Shown: one piece after another, positions 44,027-54,985 of the stretch
How positions within the stretch are numbered: the stretch's first letter is position 1
Layout of the letters: each line of letters starts with the position of its first letter
From: Scolanthus callimorphus
Taxonomy: Eukaryota > Cnidaria > Anthozoa > Actiniaria > Edwardsiidae
Length of the DNA stretch: 64,000 nucleotides
Direction: 5' to 3'
Assembly (NCBI GenBank): GCA_033964015.1
Contig: CM066919.1
Span: forward strand, 4,430,101 to 4,494,100
The notes under the pieces: model-generated
The model's database searches: none
What the model was told of the DNA's origin: nothing
What the model saw: only the letters and a program-made list of their open reading frames with translations
Program-made: the position numbers and the translations under genes

Positions 44027-44394
44027 TTTGACAAACTTTGGTAGATAGGATGACATCACGTGCACAAAAATTTTCCATTACTCTCGACGTCACTATGATT
44101 AATTTTGACGTCACCAGAGATTACGCAATAGCTAATTACTAATGAGTACAAGCTCTGATAGTCATAAACTGCCCAATGTGTCCAAGCTTGAAATATGAAA
44201 AATTCACGATTTTGACAAACTTTGGTAGATAGGATGACATCACGTGCACAAATATTTTCCATTACTCTCGACGTCACTATGATTAATTTTGACGTCACCA
44301 GAGATTACGCAATAGCTAATTACTAATGAGTACAAGCTCTGATAGTCATAAACTGCCCAATGTGTCCAAGCTTGAAATATGAAAAATTCACGTT
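44027..44394 (+). repeat. Two tandem 184-bp units
   Basis: 44027-44210 and 44211-44394 are almost identical (one visible change, AAAAATTTT against AAATATTTT). Each holds two GACGTCAC half-sites. Confidence 0.95.
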
Positions 44395-44639
44395 TTTTCG
44401 ACTTTGCAAAATAAGCATGTCAAAAATTCGTTGCCATGGAAACTCGGCCGTTGAGACTGGCATGTCATTGACACCAAAATGTCCCCAGATAAATTTTAGG
44501 AAAAATCACGAGTTTCACCATCATAGCGGCAGTGGTTTTAGAGTAATCAGGATTTTGCTGGAGGGGGGCTCGAAAAGCCCACCCCCCCAGTCTGAATAGG
44601 GTTAAGACGTGTCTGCATACAAATAATGGAATTCCGTTC

Positions 44640-44880
44640 TTAGATAGGTTTGAACTGAAACGGTGTCGAGGGATTTTTCTTGCTTTGCATATTTATTGAA
44701 TAACACTACAAAGCTGAAATGCGAATTTTTAAATGATACTGAAACCAGAATTATCATAAAAAATGTTTGGAAAGAAAACTAAAAAATTCCTGACACCGAG
44801 ATCGCCCCCTGGAGAACGGTTGTACGCTTTAACGCGAAGGAAGCGAGGGACAGTAGCTTATTGTTTGTAAAATGGAAAGG
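44640..44880 (+). repeat. Flank block of the duplicated UGT locus, unit 1
   Basis: Homologous to 49200-49590 in the same order: GATTTTTCTT, TTGAATAACACTACAAAG, TTTTTAAATGAT.CTGA, CCTGACACCGA, GAGATCGCCCC, TTAACGCGAAGG, GACAGTAGCYTATTGTTTGT. Both lie downstream of a UGT gene. Confidence 0.8.
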
Positions 44881-45135
44881 TGGGCATTCTTTAGGCTTTA
44901 AACGACGTATAAACATTCCTCGTAGCAATTTTGACAGGACGCAGTGTTTTATCCGTGTACAGTTTAATTTCGTTAACCCATGCTCGACCTCAAAAGAACG
45001 GATAGCGGCAGTAGGGGTTTTATATGGCATTTCCCTTTAGATGTTGATTGAGTCCATGGCAAAAATGAACGACGGTGCGTGTGCCAGTGTTTCGATGGTT
45101 TTTATTCACAACTCACAAAACGCTTATTCAGACAA

Positions 45136-45335
45136 TCGGAAGTTCATACCTATACAGGCCATCGGAAGTTGGTACACATACCTATACAGACCACCGAAAG
45201 TTAATCCACATACCTATACAGGCCAGAACTAGGAGGTCATCGATAGCATTAAAATGGATATTACGTTGATTTAATACCATCAGTGCACATAGTGTTGGTG
45301 CAAATACCTATAGAGACCACCGGATGTTTGGTCCG
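45136..45335 (+). repeat. 30-bp CATACCTATACAGRCCACCGG minisatellite
   Basis: Three to four irregular copies of CCTATACAGGCCATCGGAAG and close forms, upstream of ATACCAAGCAAAGGGCC. The latter part has a counterpart at 51895-51960 beside the second UGT gene. Confidence 0.7.
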
Positions 45336-45430
45336 CATACCAAGCAAAGGGCCTAATTTGGTCCCTGCTATACTACTACTATTGCATCTTACAAATAGAA
45401 CACAGCCTATGCCAATATTTCGCTAAAATT

Positions 45431-46978
45431 TCATTCCCTCTTAGTCTTCTCTCGGCCGATCCTAAACAAAAACTTGCAAGTGAAAACTAAGCCAGCACCC
45501 ACCAGACCAAGAACGGCTAGCATGAATAGCATGACGTCGATAAGGTATAACTGAATGATGGTCAAGTGATCCATTTCCGTACGAAAGTGACGAGCGCCGT
45601 CAGTTTTGATTCCGTACTCGACCCAGTCCGCAGCAAGTTTGACGCACCCTTCCCGTCCACCACATCCGGGTATCCTCATTTTCTTGGAAACTCGCTTGGC
45701 GTTTTCTCGGTACGATTTTTGGTTTAATATTTTGCCAACTGCTGCTGTAAGTTCGTCAACATTGAGGGTATTGAACTTGATTATCTCTGCTGTTCCAGAG
45801 TCTTTAAGGTCTTGGGCGTTTATAAACTGATCGGCAAAAATTGGAAGGGCAACCACAGGCACCCCGTGATAAGCAGCTTCTAGCATGCCATTCATTCCAC
45901 AGTGAGAGACAAAGAGCTTGACCTTATGATGACCTAGAAGATCATTTTGTGGAATCCATGGGAATATCTTGGTGTTGTTTCCAAGTCCTGTTGGGGTTTT
46001 GCCTATATGTTTCCAAATGATAACTGCCGGAATTCTGGCAAAGGCAGTTGCCAGAATATCCGAGTAAGATCCATCACGATCAAAATTTTTCATGAGCGTT
46101 CCCATGGAAACAATGATAACGTCAGATTCTGTTGCCATGACATCCACAAATTTCTTCGGTAGTGGTCTGGGTTCTTCTGGTAAAATAGCGCCTACTACTT
46201 GGACACTAGGGGGTAGTGAACGGGGAGCTACTAGTGCAAAGTCAGTTTGCATCAAAAGCATCCCGGATGACTTCATATATGAATCCCAATCTTTATATTG
46301 TGAATTTGTTGCGTATTTCATTTTCAACTTCTCGTATCTGACAATAAACACAAAATGATATATTGCGTACCCAGCCAAGTAGAGAAAAGTGTTCTTGGTC
46401 CGATCCAGGAGTGACATCTTTCTCGGGCGAGGAACAAGAAGTTGTGGCACATAAGCAGGAGGAGATGGATAACCGTGTATAAGGGGAAGGAAAGGGTCGA
46501 CGAATGACGCCGTGGAGATATCAATTCGCGTGACATTCAACATGTCAGCCACAACCGTACAACAAAGAGCTGCTAGATCACACAGCACCGCGTCGACTTG
46601 CCCAACTTTATCAAAGTATGCTTTGTTAGACAGCAGCTCTTCGCACATTGTCCCAAAGAGATAATCAGCGTGTGTAAAGTCCACCATCTCGTCGACTATA
46701 GTGTCCTTGAAAAGATCTTCTACATCGGATTCTTCAAAGATTGTATCATATACTTGCACATCGTAGTTTGGCAATAGCTTTTTGAAGTACCTTTCCTCGT
46801 ACTTGGGAATCGCGAGTGTGTATTTGTAGCCTCGTCGAGCGAGTTCTCTCCCGAGTTTCGCGAGGACTCTGCCGTGACTTATTCCACCGGCTGGTATCCC
46901 GAGAATGTGGGTTGCGTTCGCAGTTGAGTAAACAGATGCCATTATGAGCAACCAGAGTGTTGCTATCTTGCATTCCAT
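45431..46978 (-). CDS. UDP-glucuronosyltransferase-like protein, copy 1
   Basis: A membrane enzyme that moves a sugar from a UDP-sugar to small lipophilic acceptors. The frame is intronless, 515 codons from the Met at 46978. I prefer this Met to the one at 47047 because it puts a hydrophobic signal peptide (IATLWLLIMASVYSTANA) first and matches the start of copy 2. GGISHGRV at residues 31-38 carries the His expected to be catalytic. The UDP-sugar box is WIPQNDLLGHHKVKLFVSHC (341 on), then GMNGMLEAAYHGVPVV and PIFADQFINAQ. A transmembrane segment (about 483-508) and a short cytosolic tail ending KTKRE, a KxKxx-type ER retrieval signal, close the protein. Substrate cannot be told. Tandem partner at 53295-54845. 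Confidence 0.93.
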   Translation of the reverse strand: MECKIATLWLLIMASVYSTANATHILGIPAGGISHGRVLAKLGRELARRGYKYTLAIPKYEERYFKKLLPNYDVQVYDTIFEESDVEDLFKDTIVDEMVDFTHADYLFGTMCEELLSNKAYFDKVGQVDAVLCDLAALCCTVVADMLNVTRIDISTASFVDPFLPLIHGYPSPPAYVPQLLVPRPRKMSLLDRTKNTFLYLAGYAIYHFVFIVRYEKLKMKYATNSQYKDWDSYMKSSGMLLMQTDFALVAPRSLPPSVQVVGAILPEEPRPLPKKFVDVMATESDVIIVSMGTLMKNFDRDGSYSDILATAFARIPAVIIWKHIGKTPTGLGNNTKIFPWIPQNDLLGHHKVKLFVSHCGMNGMLEAAYHGVPVVALPIFADQFINAQDLKDSGTAEIIKFNTLNVDELTAAVGKILNQKSYRENAKRVSKKMRIPGCGGREGCVKLAADWVEYGIKTDGARHFRTEMDHLTIIQLYLIDVMLFMLAVLGLVGAGLVFTCKFLFRIGREKTKRE

Positions 46979-47192
46979 TCTTGTGTCTTCACGGATCACT
47001 TTGATAACTTTGGTTCGAGCTTTAGAATACAAGGCCGTATCAAGCAAATATCAGACGCTTGTAACTTTCAGTACGATATTAGTAGGGGATATCGCTATAC
47101 AGCCTAGATATTCCATTGCACAGCACAGGTCAAGAAAATGACTGCATGCAGTTTCATCTTTGTTCATATGATTGACAACTAATAGGGTTTTA
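46979..47192 (-). promoter_or_regulatory. 5' flank of UGT copy 1, conserved with copy 2
   Basis: 47020-47135 matches 54885-54985 (CAAGCAAATATCAGACGCTT, ACTTTCAGTRCGATATTAGT), so about 150 bp upstream of both genes were duplicated with them and probably hold the promoter. 47141-47192 continues as a match to 58855-58910. No TATA box was pinned down. Confidence 0.5.
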
Positions 47193-47630
47193 AAGTGGAT
47201 CGACCCAGTAATTTTGTACCCATGCCAACCAATTTTGAACCTCTCATATAAAAACAGGTTGATTTCTACAGCGCAGCCAATGTAACACTATCCATGGACT
47301 GAAATACATGTCAGTACAGAAATTGGGGAGATCGGAGTTAGTATCACGTGACAATCTGATAACGCCTATTTTTGCTCTCACCCCAGTTTCAGGCTGTACC
47401 GACATGTTTTCAATAAATGCTCTAAGGTACCTCGAGATTGAGTGATTGCCTCCGTGTAACCGAAGTATGATTAAATTCTACAAGCCCGATCTGAAGGTAT
47501 TTAAGGATTTCTAAATCAGGGCTATAATGTATGTAAAATTCGGTGTGAATTAACATAGCAGAATTTGGTACCTCATGATTATAAATTGAAGGTTTTTATA
47601 GATCATTCTATTTGTATATGTTCAAAGGTG
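47193..47630. mobile_element. Single-arm copy of the 6931-9775 foldback element
   Basis: Matches 6918-7340 in the same orientation, from GTGGATCGACCCAGTAATTTTG through ATCACGTGACAATC to ATCATTCTATTTGT. No opposite arm is near. It lies in the duplicated UGT flank. Confidence 0.85.
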
Positions 47631-49000
47631 AGCACGGTATGTAGAAAAATGATGCGGGGGAGTGGGGCGGTGTGTTTTGCGAAAGACCGTTGTGAGTCTG
47701 TCTATCATGAGGTGAGTCAGGTGAGTTGAGTGTCGAAAAACGTGCCGTAGGGAAGGCATGGCGCAGAACACCGAGGAGGAGATTATTTATGGTGTGCAAG
47801 GAACCTTTGCTTCAAGTGCTGCGACGGTTTGTTTTACGAATTTTGAAATTTTACACTCAGGTATATTAAGGCATGGGTGTTTTTCAAAAAAATAGGAAAA
47901 ATACCGAAAAACATTCTCTAGGTTGTACAAAATGTCTTCTGTAGAATGTTTTTCGTTTAGGTTGGTACACCCAGTGAGACGTTTCATTTGATGTATTTGG
48001 TTACCATGTCAACGGGTTGCATGACTTGTAAGAGCGTGACAAAGGCACAACTTTCTTTCAGGTCTCTGCATTCGATGGGGGTCATACCAATGGTTTCCCA
48101 ATGGGTCTTATTATGACCAGTGTCGGGCGTACATTACCATTCCAACGAGGATGGGTGTCCAAGTTATCCACATAGCTATCCTAAAAAACATTTCCAGCCA
48201 TCCTCGTTGGATCAAAAATCTACACTATATAACAAACACTATAATGCACTCTGGGGAACGATTTCACTTATCCCCATAAATTAAATTTAAGGTCAGAGGT
48301 CATGCATTTGTTGCCATAGAGACCAACATTGGTGAAAATGATTGAGAATGATCAAAGGTATTCAAATGTAGATTGCTTGGATCCCTCAGAGGCATTGGTT
48401 TAGAGATGGACCTCTCCCCTCAGTTTTACGTCCGCCATTTTGGATCGGGCTTCCGCCCAGGCTTTAAGTTACCTGAGCAAGCGATTTTCTAGTCCAAGCC
48501 GACTGAGGTCGACCGACGAGTGTCCGACTTTTGTTCCCTTCTAAGTACTAGGGGGTAATTCATAAAATTGCATGAAATGGCCTGAAACTTCATTTAAGAA
48601 AAGCCTGAACAATAGGTAAGAAAAATTGTTCTGGATTTGTGACCTTTATTTCATTGCGAAATTCTACCAGTAATGCGAGCCCATATATTTACTGTTAAAT
48701 TGACACACGAGAGACAAATATTCATTCAAAATATTTCAATATAGAACACAACAATGTAGCTTGGGGTACCTGTGATCCTATGTACGAAGTTTGGTAAAAA
48801 TAGACACAAGGGGTAGAACGTTACGGCGAGATTTGATTTTTTGTCAACTTTTGATGACTGATTTAGGGGGTGGTTGGCCCCAGCGTAATTTCTCTGTACA
48901 GACCGAGCCAAGGACAGCCAGTTCAAGATAATGACTGGGTCAAGCACTAAAAGTACCTTTGGGAATGTAATAATACGAGACTGCAATTACCTAAAAGAGG
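47631..49000. other. Unassigned spacer in UGT unit 1
   Basis: No gene. With 47193-47630 it is absent from the equivalent place near 58910, so the whole 1.8 kb appears to be inserted in unit 1. Confidence 0.5.
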
Positions 49001-49165
49001 TTTAAAGTGTGTATTACATGCCATGATTTCTTTAAGAAATAAAGGAATTGCGAAATGTTCGAAGGACCTTTTACTAAGTAGATAGGTACGTAACTATATC
49101 ACTTTAAAGATTGTGAAAAGTAGAAAACAGATATTAGATTTGTATGAGCTATGTATAAATTATTA
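49000..49165 (-). repeat. End block of the duplicated UGT locus, unit 1
   Basis: Homologous to 58905-59070: GTGTATTACATGCCATGATTTC is followed by similar GGATCTTTTAC, GTACGTA and AGATTTGTATGAAC blocks in both. It marks the outer limit of the duplicated unit. Confidence 0.75.
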
Positions 49166-49299
49166 CAAAACTTCTCAAACTCATTAATAATTCAGATTAG
49201 ATTGAGTCCAGCGATTTTTCTTATTTTGCATAGTTATTGAAGAACACTACAAAGTTCAAAATACGGTTTTTTAAATGATCCTGACACCAAAATTAAGGT

Positions 49300-49431
49300 C
49301 ATCTCCAGTGTAACCATTCCCTGAGGACACCTTTGTGTTTAGTTACTATTTAATCATGATTGGTCCAACTTTCGTTCTACCAAACAAAGAAAGCTTTGTG
49401 ACGCAGCTGGTGAGTTCTTACACTGGAGATG
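49300..49431. mobile_element. 130-bp MITE, CATCTCCAGTGTAA ends
   Basis: Ends CATCTCCAGTGTAA and TTACACTGGAGATG. It interrupts the block that is continuous at 44640-44880, so it inserted after the locus duplicated. Confidence 0.8.
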
Positions 49432-49721
49432 AGCCCAACATTATCTAACAATATGATTGGAGAGGAAAATCAAAAATCCCTGACACCGATTTTGAGATCG
49501 CCCCAATGATGGGAAATAGATTTTGATCTGATCTTGAGTTGTTCGCTTTAAACGCGAAGGGACAGTAGCCTATTGTTTGTAGTGGACGATAGAACTGTTT
49601 ATCATAATTAAATACCGGAAGCGGAACCGGTTGGCAGTTAAGGCGTAGGACGTCTACGCATGCGCTCGCTCCCGCGCAAGCATTCCGCTTAGCTAGTACT
49701 CCTCAGCTGTAAGTCTTTTTA

Positions 49722-50671
49722 TTGGCCAGTTTCATCTTCAAAACGTGGTGCGAAGAGTCAGGATTGAAAGGGGAGAGTGTAGAGGAGCTAAAGAAGAATG
49801 ACTTAGACACCAAAGAGGCGCTTCTGCTTATTAGCGAAACGGATCTCACGGGGCTGTCCTTTACACTGGGTCAGCGAAAGTTGATAACAAAGGCGATTCA
49901 AGATTTGCAGCAGTACAGTAGCCCCGCGTCGAAAAGCGGCTTTTCGACGTTAGCGAGAGTCTTCAGGTGCCTGTAACTACTAATTCGCTATCCAAAGATG
50001 GTGGTCTTGAAGAGGTCCTCAAGAACATCGGTGGAGTGGACCTTGAAGACCCGCTGCTTTCACTGGGCGCCCTCGAGGGCAGTTTCGCGAAGGCACCATC
50101 AGACCCCATAGTGCGCCTTGATAATAATCCTGAAGTCTCTCTTGGCACTGCAAAGTCTCCAAATCGGGAGGCGAGGACAAACCATTATTAATCCCGGATT
50201 TTGTATTTAATTCGGAGGTTACAGAGGATTTGGATGAAGATCTGGAGATAGGGAACTCGACAGGGCCCCGCGTTGTTATTCGGACAGGAAAAACAGAAGC
50301 CAAAGTTAGAGAACATTTTTCTCTCTATGTGGGTGGCAGCTAATTCTAGAATACTCCACACTTTCCTCACGAAAGGAAAACTGTCAAGCATGTCAGGGGT
50401 TTCTGATTACCTGGCGTATACAATCAAGATGGCAGAGCTTCTTGAAGCACACACGTTATCTTCTGTGCTCTTGTACGACAACGAGTATCGCAAACTGCAG
50501 CACGCTTATGGGTTCAGGTGGGGCAGTGATTGTCAGTATCTCCACACGCGTTTTCTAGTAAAACGCCGCACTCATATTAGAGTACCGCTAATATATTTCA
50601 GAAATCGCCTAATCAGCGCAGCAATCTCCAACCGACAGCCGCGCCCATTTGCAAGCAATATAATTCACTAA
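49722..50671 (+). pseudogene. SAM-domain gag-like transposon relic
   Basis: The first frame (49722-49976) encodes FKTWCEESGLKGESVEELKK through LTGLSFTLGQRKLITKAI, a SAM-like fold of about 60 residues. The frame shifts near 49970, again near 50188 (PDFVFNSEVTEDLDEDLEIG) and again near 50280, after which MWVAANSRILHTFLTKGKLS, SDYLAYTIKMAELLEAHTL and VLLYDNEYRKLQHAYGFRWG follow to 50671. I recall similar SAM plus WVAANSRI-type proteins at retroelements in corals, but name no family. Three frameshifts and no following RT show a dead fragment. It sits between the duplicated UGT blocks and is missing from unit 1. Confidence 0.6.
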
Positions 50672-50791
50672 CTGGCTGTCACTGGCCTAATTGCCGTTTT
50701 AGACATATTTGCCTTTTGCCTGACTGCAACATGCCACACCCTCAACATCAACATGCTAGCACGAACACAACCGCACGAATCTGACTGCACT

Positions 50792-51760
50792 GAAATTGTG
50801 GCCCCCTTTCCAAAACTGTTAGATATTGTCTAAGGAACATTCATGTCGGATTTGGTGACTGTACAATCAAATTGAAATTAAAAAGCGCATAGCATGTAAA
50901 TTTCACCCATAACCCGCCTCTCCCCCGCGACAAATGTTTTTAGCACCCCCATCTAGTCAAATGTGAAGGGAACCGTCATGAAGAATCGACATGGTGTTGT
51001 TTATCAATAACTCTTTAATACCGCTGAAATATAGGGATAATCAGGTAAAGTACAAAATTGTCCCTACCCTCCCCCCCTTGGCCCGAAATTGTGGCACCCC
51101 TTCCAAAAACTGTTAGATGTTGCCTAAGGAACACTCATGTCTGATTTAGTAACTGTACAATCAAATTGCAATTAAAAAGCGCATAGCATGTAAATTTCAT
51201 CCATTACTCACCCCTCCCCCTTTTCAAATGTTTGTAGCACCCCATCTAGTCAAATATGAAGGGGACCATTCATGAAGAATTACCGTGGATTTATTTATTG
51301 ATAACTCTTTAATACCACTGAAATATAGGGTAAATCAGGTGATGGATTCTCCCTACCCTCCCCCCATTGGGCCGAAATTGTGGCACCCCTTCCGAAAACT
51401 GTTAAATGTTACCTAAGGAACATTTATGTCGAATTTTGTGAGTACGATGAAATCATGATCTCTGAGGGTAGCACGAAAATGTGACCCGAAACTCCCCCTT
51501 CCCCCCTTGCCGGACATTTGTTGCACCCCCACCTAGTCCAATGTGAAGGGCACCATACAGGAAGAATTGTCATGGTCTTGTTTATCTATAACCTTTTAAT
51601 ACCAAGGAAATATTGGGAAATTAGGAAATAGACAAATTGCCCCTACCCTACCCCCCTTGCGTCGAAATGATGGCACCCCTCCGGAAAACTGATTTATTTC
51701 ACCTAAGGAACATTTGGTCCAAATTTGGCGCCTTTACGCATAAGTGCACGATTTTACCTA
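50792..51760 (+). repeat. 290-bp tandem array, 3.3 units
   Basis: Units start with GAAATTGTGGCACCCCTTCC at 50792, 51084, 51373 and 51663 (spacing 292, 289, 290). Each contains CTAAGGAACATTCATGTC, CATCTAGTCAAATRTGAAGG and a C-tract. Units diverge by some 10-20%. Confidence 0.9.
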
Positions 51761-51983
51761 TTTTTTCCCTTAACAGACTCTACTATAACCACTTCTCCTA
51801 CACGACTCTAGATAAAGCAGTTTCTCTAATCACGCCTGCCGCTTATCTAGCGGGTATTTTACCAAAAAAAAACCATCAGTGCTTATACAGTTGGAGCACA
51901 TACCAGACACCACCGGACGTTGGTCCGCATACCAAGCAAAGGGCCTAATTCGGTCCCTGCTATACTACTACCAATAAATCTTA

Positions 51984-53252
51984 GGCCTAGGGCATACGTC
52001 GAATCTCACTCTTAATAATTGCTTCGAGGGAGATTCGACTTAATTTAATTTTGCGGCAAACGTCAAATTCATTGTACAATACACGCTTCATTCGATCCCG
52101 AGAATAAATTACAAGCACGCTTTCCCTGCACTTTCTCACTTTTCGTCCAACAAGTGCGCATAAAGGAATGCGTGAGGCAGTTTCTTCTATAAAAGAACGC
52201 ATTTCCCCGTGCATGCGGCGTGTCCAGTTGAGCGTGCATTTTGAATAATTTGACCCGTTGACACAATCAAACCGAAACAACGTTATAGAAAAATTATACT
52301 TTTATCTATTTTAGAAAATAACACCTATGTTGTATTGTGAATGTGCGCATTGTGATTGGTTAAAAAGCGTGTTTGAAAGAGACCTGAGAAACACGATTGT
52401 CACGCAACGCTGTCGCGCATGTGTATGTTATTTTCTAAAAGCAATAAAAATACTTTCTGCGTGCTCTCTGGTTTCTTACAAACACTCGGGGAATGTTGAT
52501 CGAACTGATAAAACTTAAAAGACACTCGCCTTCGGCTCGTGTCTTTCAAGTTTTGATCATTTCTCCCAACATCCCCCTCGTGTTTGTAAGAAAGCAGAGA
52601 GCACGCGGAAAGTACTTTTATTGCTTAAATACTGGTCTGAGCAGCCTGTTCATCAGCGCGACTTTCATTAGATCGGGGTGCTCTTTCTTTAGAGCAACTT
52701 TAGCAATATCCAACTTTCTCCCGTGCTTTCAGTTCCATCCGTGTGTTCTCGTCATTTTCGAATACACCCCATTTATTTGCAAACCTGTATTTCGCAAGTC
52801 AAACATTATTTAGCGAGCTCGAAACAGGAACAGGTTCAGAGAGATCCTTCTTTTGTAGGAATTTGCGAAACTTTATCTTTATGCGCCATTTTATCTTTTC
52901 GAAGGCAAGTTAACATAGAACGCATGCTCTGTAAGGGGGGGAATCCAGGTTTTGTAGATGGGGGAGAGGCTATTTTCATGACGTTTGCACAATATATCAA
53001 ATTTGAATCAATTACTTTCTAATTTGCATGATTTATGAATTTAATTCGATGCGAGTATAATGCGACGTTTGCCGCTTGGTCGCATCACAGTCGTATTATC
53101 AGAGTTGGCCACTCGAATTCAAGTCGAAGTCGAACCAATTAATTAGAGTCGAACTAATTTGCAGCAAACGTCGCATTATACATTTACCTATTTCAGGATA
53201 AGTAGCTTCGACTGAAATAAATACGAGTAAAATTCGACGTATGCCCTAGGCC
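51984..53252. mobile_element. 1.27-kb non-autonomous element with TA target duplication
   Basis: Terminal repeats GGCCTAGGGCATACGTCGAA and TTCGACGTATGCCCTAGGCC, each bordered by TA. The flanks rejoin as AATCTTA plus ATAAATAG, close to the uninterrupted CATCTTA plus CAAATAG at 45387 beside UGT copy 1. Diverged inverted sequence continues inward (GCGGCAAACGTC at 52051, GCAGCAAACGTCGCATTATA near 53162). The centre is a further palindrome at 52441-52625. No transposase. Confidence 0.85.
52441..52625. repeat. 185-bp palindrome inside the TA-flanked element
   Basis: GCAATAAAAATACTTTCTGC pairs with the complement ending AGTACTTTTATTGC; inner stem CTTACAAACACTCGGGG with CCCCCTCGTGTTTGTAAG; tip ACTCGCCTTCGGCTCGTGTC. 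Confidence 0.85.
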
Positions 53253-53294
53253 TAATAAATAGAACACAGCCTGTGCCAATATTTCGCTAAAGTT

Positions 53295-54845
53295 TCATTC
53301 CCTCTTAGTCTTTTCCCGGCCGAACTTTAACAAAAACTTGCAAGTTAAAACTAAGCCAGCACCCACCAGACCAAGAACTGCTACCATGAATAGCATGACG
53401 TCGATAAGGTATAACTGAATGACAGACAAGTGATCCATTTCCGTACGAAAGTGACGAGCGCCGTCAGTTTTGATTCCGTACTCGACCCAGTCCGCCGCAA
53501 GTTTGACGCACCCTTCCCGTCCACCACATCCGGGTATCCTCATTTTCTTGGAAACTCGCTTGGCGTTTTCTCGGTACGATTTTTGATTTAATACTTTGAC
53601 AACTGCTGCTGTAAGATCGTCAGCATTGAGGGCCCTGAACTTGATTATCTCTGCCATTCCTGAGTCTTGAAGGTCTTGGGCGTTTATAAACTGATCGCCA
53701 AAAATGGGAACGGCAACCACAGGCACCCCGTGATAAGCAGCCTCTAGCATGCCATTCATTCCACAGTGAGAGACAAAGAGCTTAACTTTAGGATGACCTA
53801 GAAGATCATTTTGTGGAATCCATGGGAATATCTTGGTGTTGTTTCCAAGTCTTGTTGGGGCTTTGCCTATATGCTTCCAAATGATAACTGCCGGAATTCT
53901 GGCAAAGGCTGTTGCCACAATATCCGAGTAAGATCCGTCATGATCAAAATTTTTTATGAGCGTTCCCATGGAAACAATGATAACGTCAGACTCCGTTGCC
54001 ATGACATCCACAAATTTCTTCGGTAGTGGCCTGGGTTCTTCTGGTAAAATAGCGCCTACTACTTGGACACTAGGGGGTAGTGGACGGGGAGCTACTAGTG
54101 CAAAGTCAGTTTGCATCAAAAGCATCCCGGACGACTTCATATATGAATCCCAATCTTTATATTGTGAATTTGTTGCGTATTTCTTCTTCAACTTTTTGTA
54201 TCTAACAATATAAAGCAAATGATATGTTGCGTACCCAGCCAAGTAGAGAAGAGTGTTCTTTGTCCGATCTAGGAGTGACATCTTTCTCGGACGAGGAACA
54301 AGAAGTTGTGGCACATAAGCAGGAGGAGATGGATAACCGTGTATAAGGGGAAATATAGGGTCTACGAATGACGCCGTGGAGATATCAATTCGCGTGACAT
54401 TCAACATGTCGGCCACAACAGTACAACAAAGTGCTCCTAGATCACACAACACCGCGTCCACTTGCCCAAATTTATCAAAGTATGCTCTGTTAGACAGCAG
54501 CTCTTCGCACATTGTTCCAAACAGGTCATCAAAGCGAGTAAAGTCCACCATCTCGTTGACTATTGTGTCCTTGAAAAGATCTTCTACATCGGATTCTTCA
54601 AAGATTGTATTATATACTTGCACGTCGTAGTTTGGTAGTAGCTTTTTTAAGTACCTCTCCTCGTACTTGGGAATCACGAGTGTGTATTTGTAGCCTCGTC
54701 GAGCGAGTTCTATCCCGAGTTTTGAGAGGACTCTGCCGTGACTTATTCCACCGATTGGCATCCCAAGGATGTGAGTTGCGTTCGTTGTAGAGTATGATAT
54801 GGCAAGGGGGATAAGCAACCATACAGCGAGCTCCTTTGATTTCAT
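53295..54845 (-). CDS. UDP-glucuronosyltransferase-like protein, copy 2
   Basis: Intronless, 516 codons, very similar to copy 1 (roughly nine residues in ten by eye). It starts MKSKELAVWLLIPLAISYST, a signal peptide whose sequence has diverged most. GGISHGRV, the FVSHCGMNGMLEAAYHGVPV sugar-nucleotide box, the C-terminal membrane segment and the KTKRE-type KxKxx tail are all kept. The frame is intact and both copies keep the key residues, so both may be active. Differences cluster at residues 120-240, where acceptors bind in this family, so substrate range may differ; that is inference. The gene is followed on its 3' side by the TA-flanked element at 51984-53252. Confidence 0.93.
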   Translation of the reverse strand: MKSKELAVWLLIPLAISYSTTNATHILGMPIGGISHGRVLSKLGIELARRGYKYTLVIPKYEERYLKKLLPNYDVQVYNTIFEESDVEDLFKDTIVNEMVDFTRFDDLFGTMCEELLSNRAYFDKFGQVDAVLCDLGALCCTVVADMLNVTRIDISTASFVDPIFPLIHGYPSPPAYVPQLLVPRPRKMSLLDRTKNTLLYLAGYATYHLLYIVRYKKLKKKYATNSQYKDWDSYMKSSGMLLMQTDFALVAPRPLPPSVQVVGAILPEEPRPLPKKFVDVMATESDVIIVSMGTLIKNFDHDGSYSDIVATAFARIPAVIIWKHIGKAPTRLGNNTKIFPWIPQNDLLGHPKVKLFVSHCGMNGMLEAAYHGVPVVAVPIFGDQFINAQDLQDSGMAEIIKFRALNADDLTAAVVKVLNQKSYRENAKRVSKKMRIPGCGGREGCVKLAADWVEYGIKTDGARHFRTEMDHLSVIQLYLIDVMLFMVAVLGLVGAGLVLTCKFLLKFGREKTKRE

Positions 54846-54985
54846 TCTTGAGTCTTCACGGATCTCTTTGATAGCTATGTTACGTACAAGGCTGTATCAA
54901 GCAAATATCAGACGCTTGTAACTTTCAGTGCGATATTAGTAGGAGATATCGCAATATAGCACATGCAGCACAGGTCAAGAAATGT
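54846..54985 (-). promoter_or_regulatory. 5' flank of UGT copy 2, conserved with copy 1
   Basis: Matches 46979-47135. Homology to the copy 1 flank breaks at about 54985 and resumes at 58855, so a 3.9-kb insertion lies close upstream of this gene. Confidence 0.5.

Noticed and set aside
46979..47047. Upstream start for UGT copy 1 (23 extra residues)
   Set aside because: The extension is charged and precedes the signal peptide; copy 2 lacks it and starts at the equivalent internal Met.
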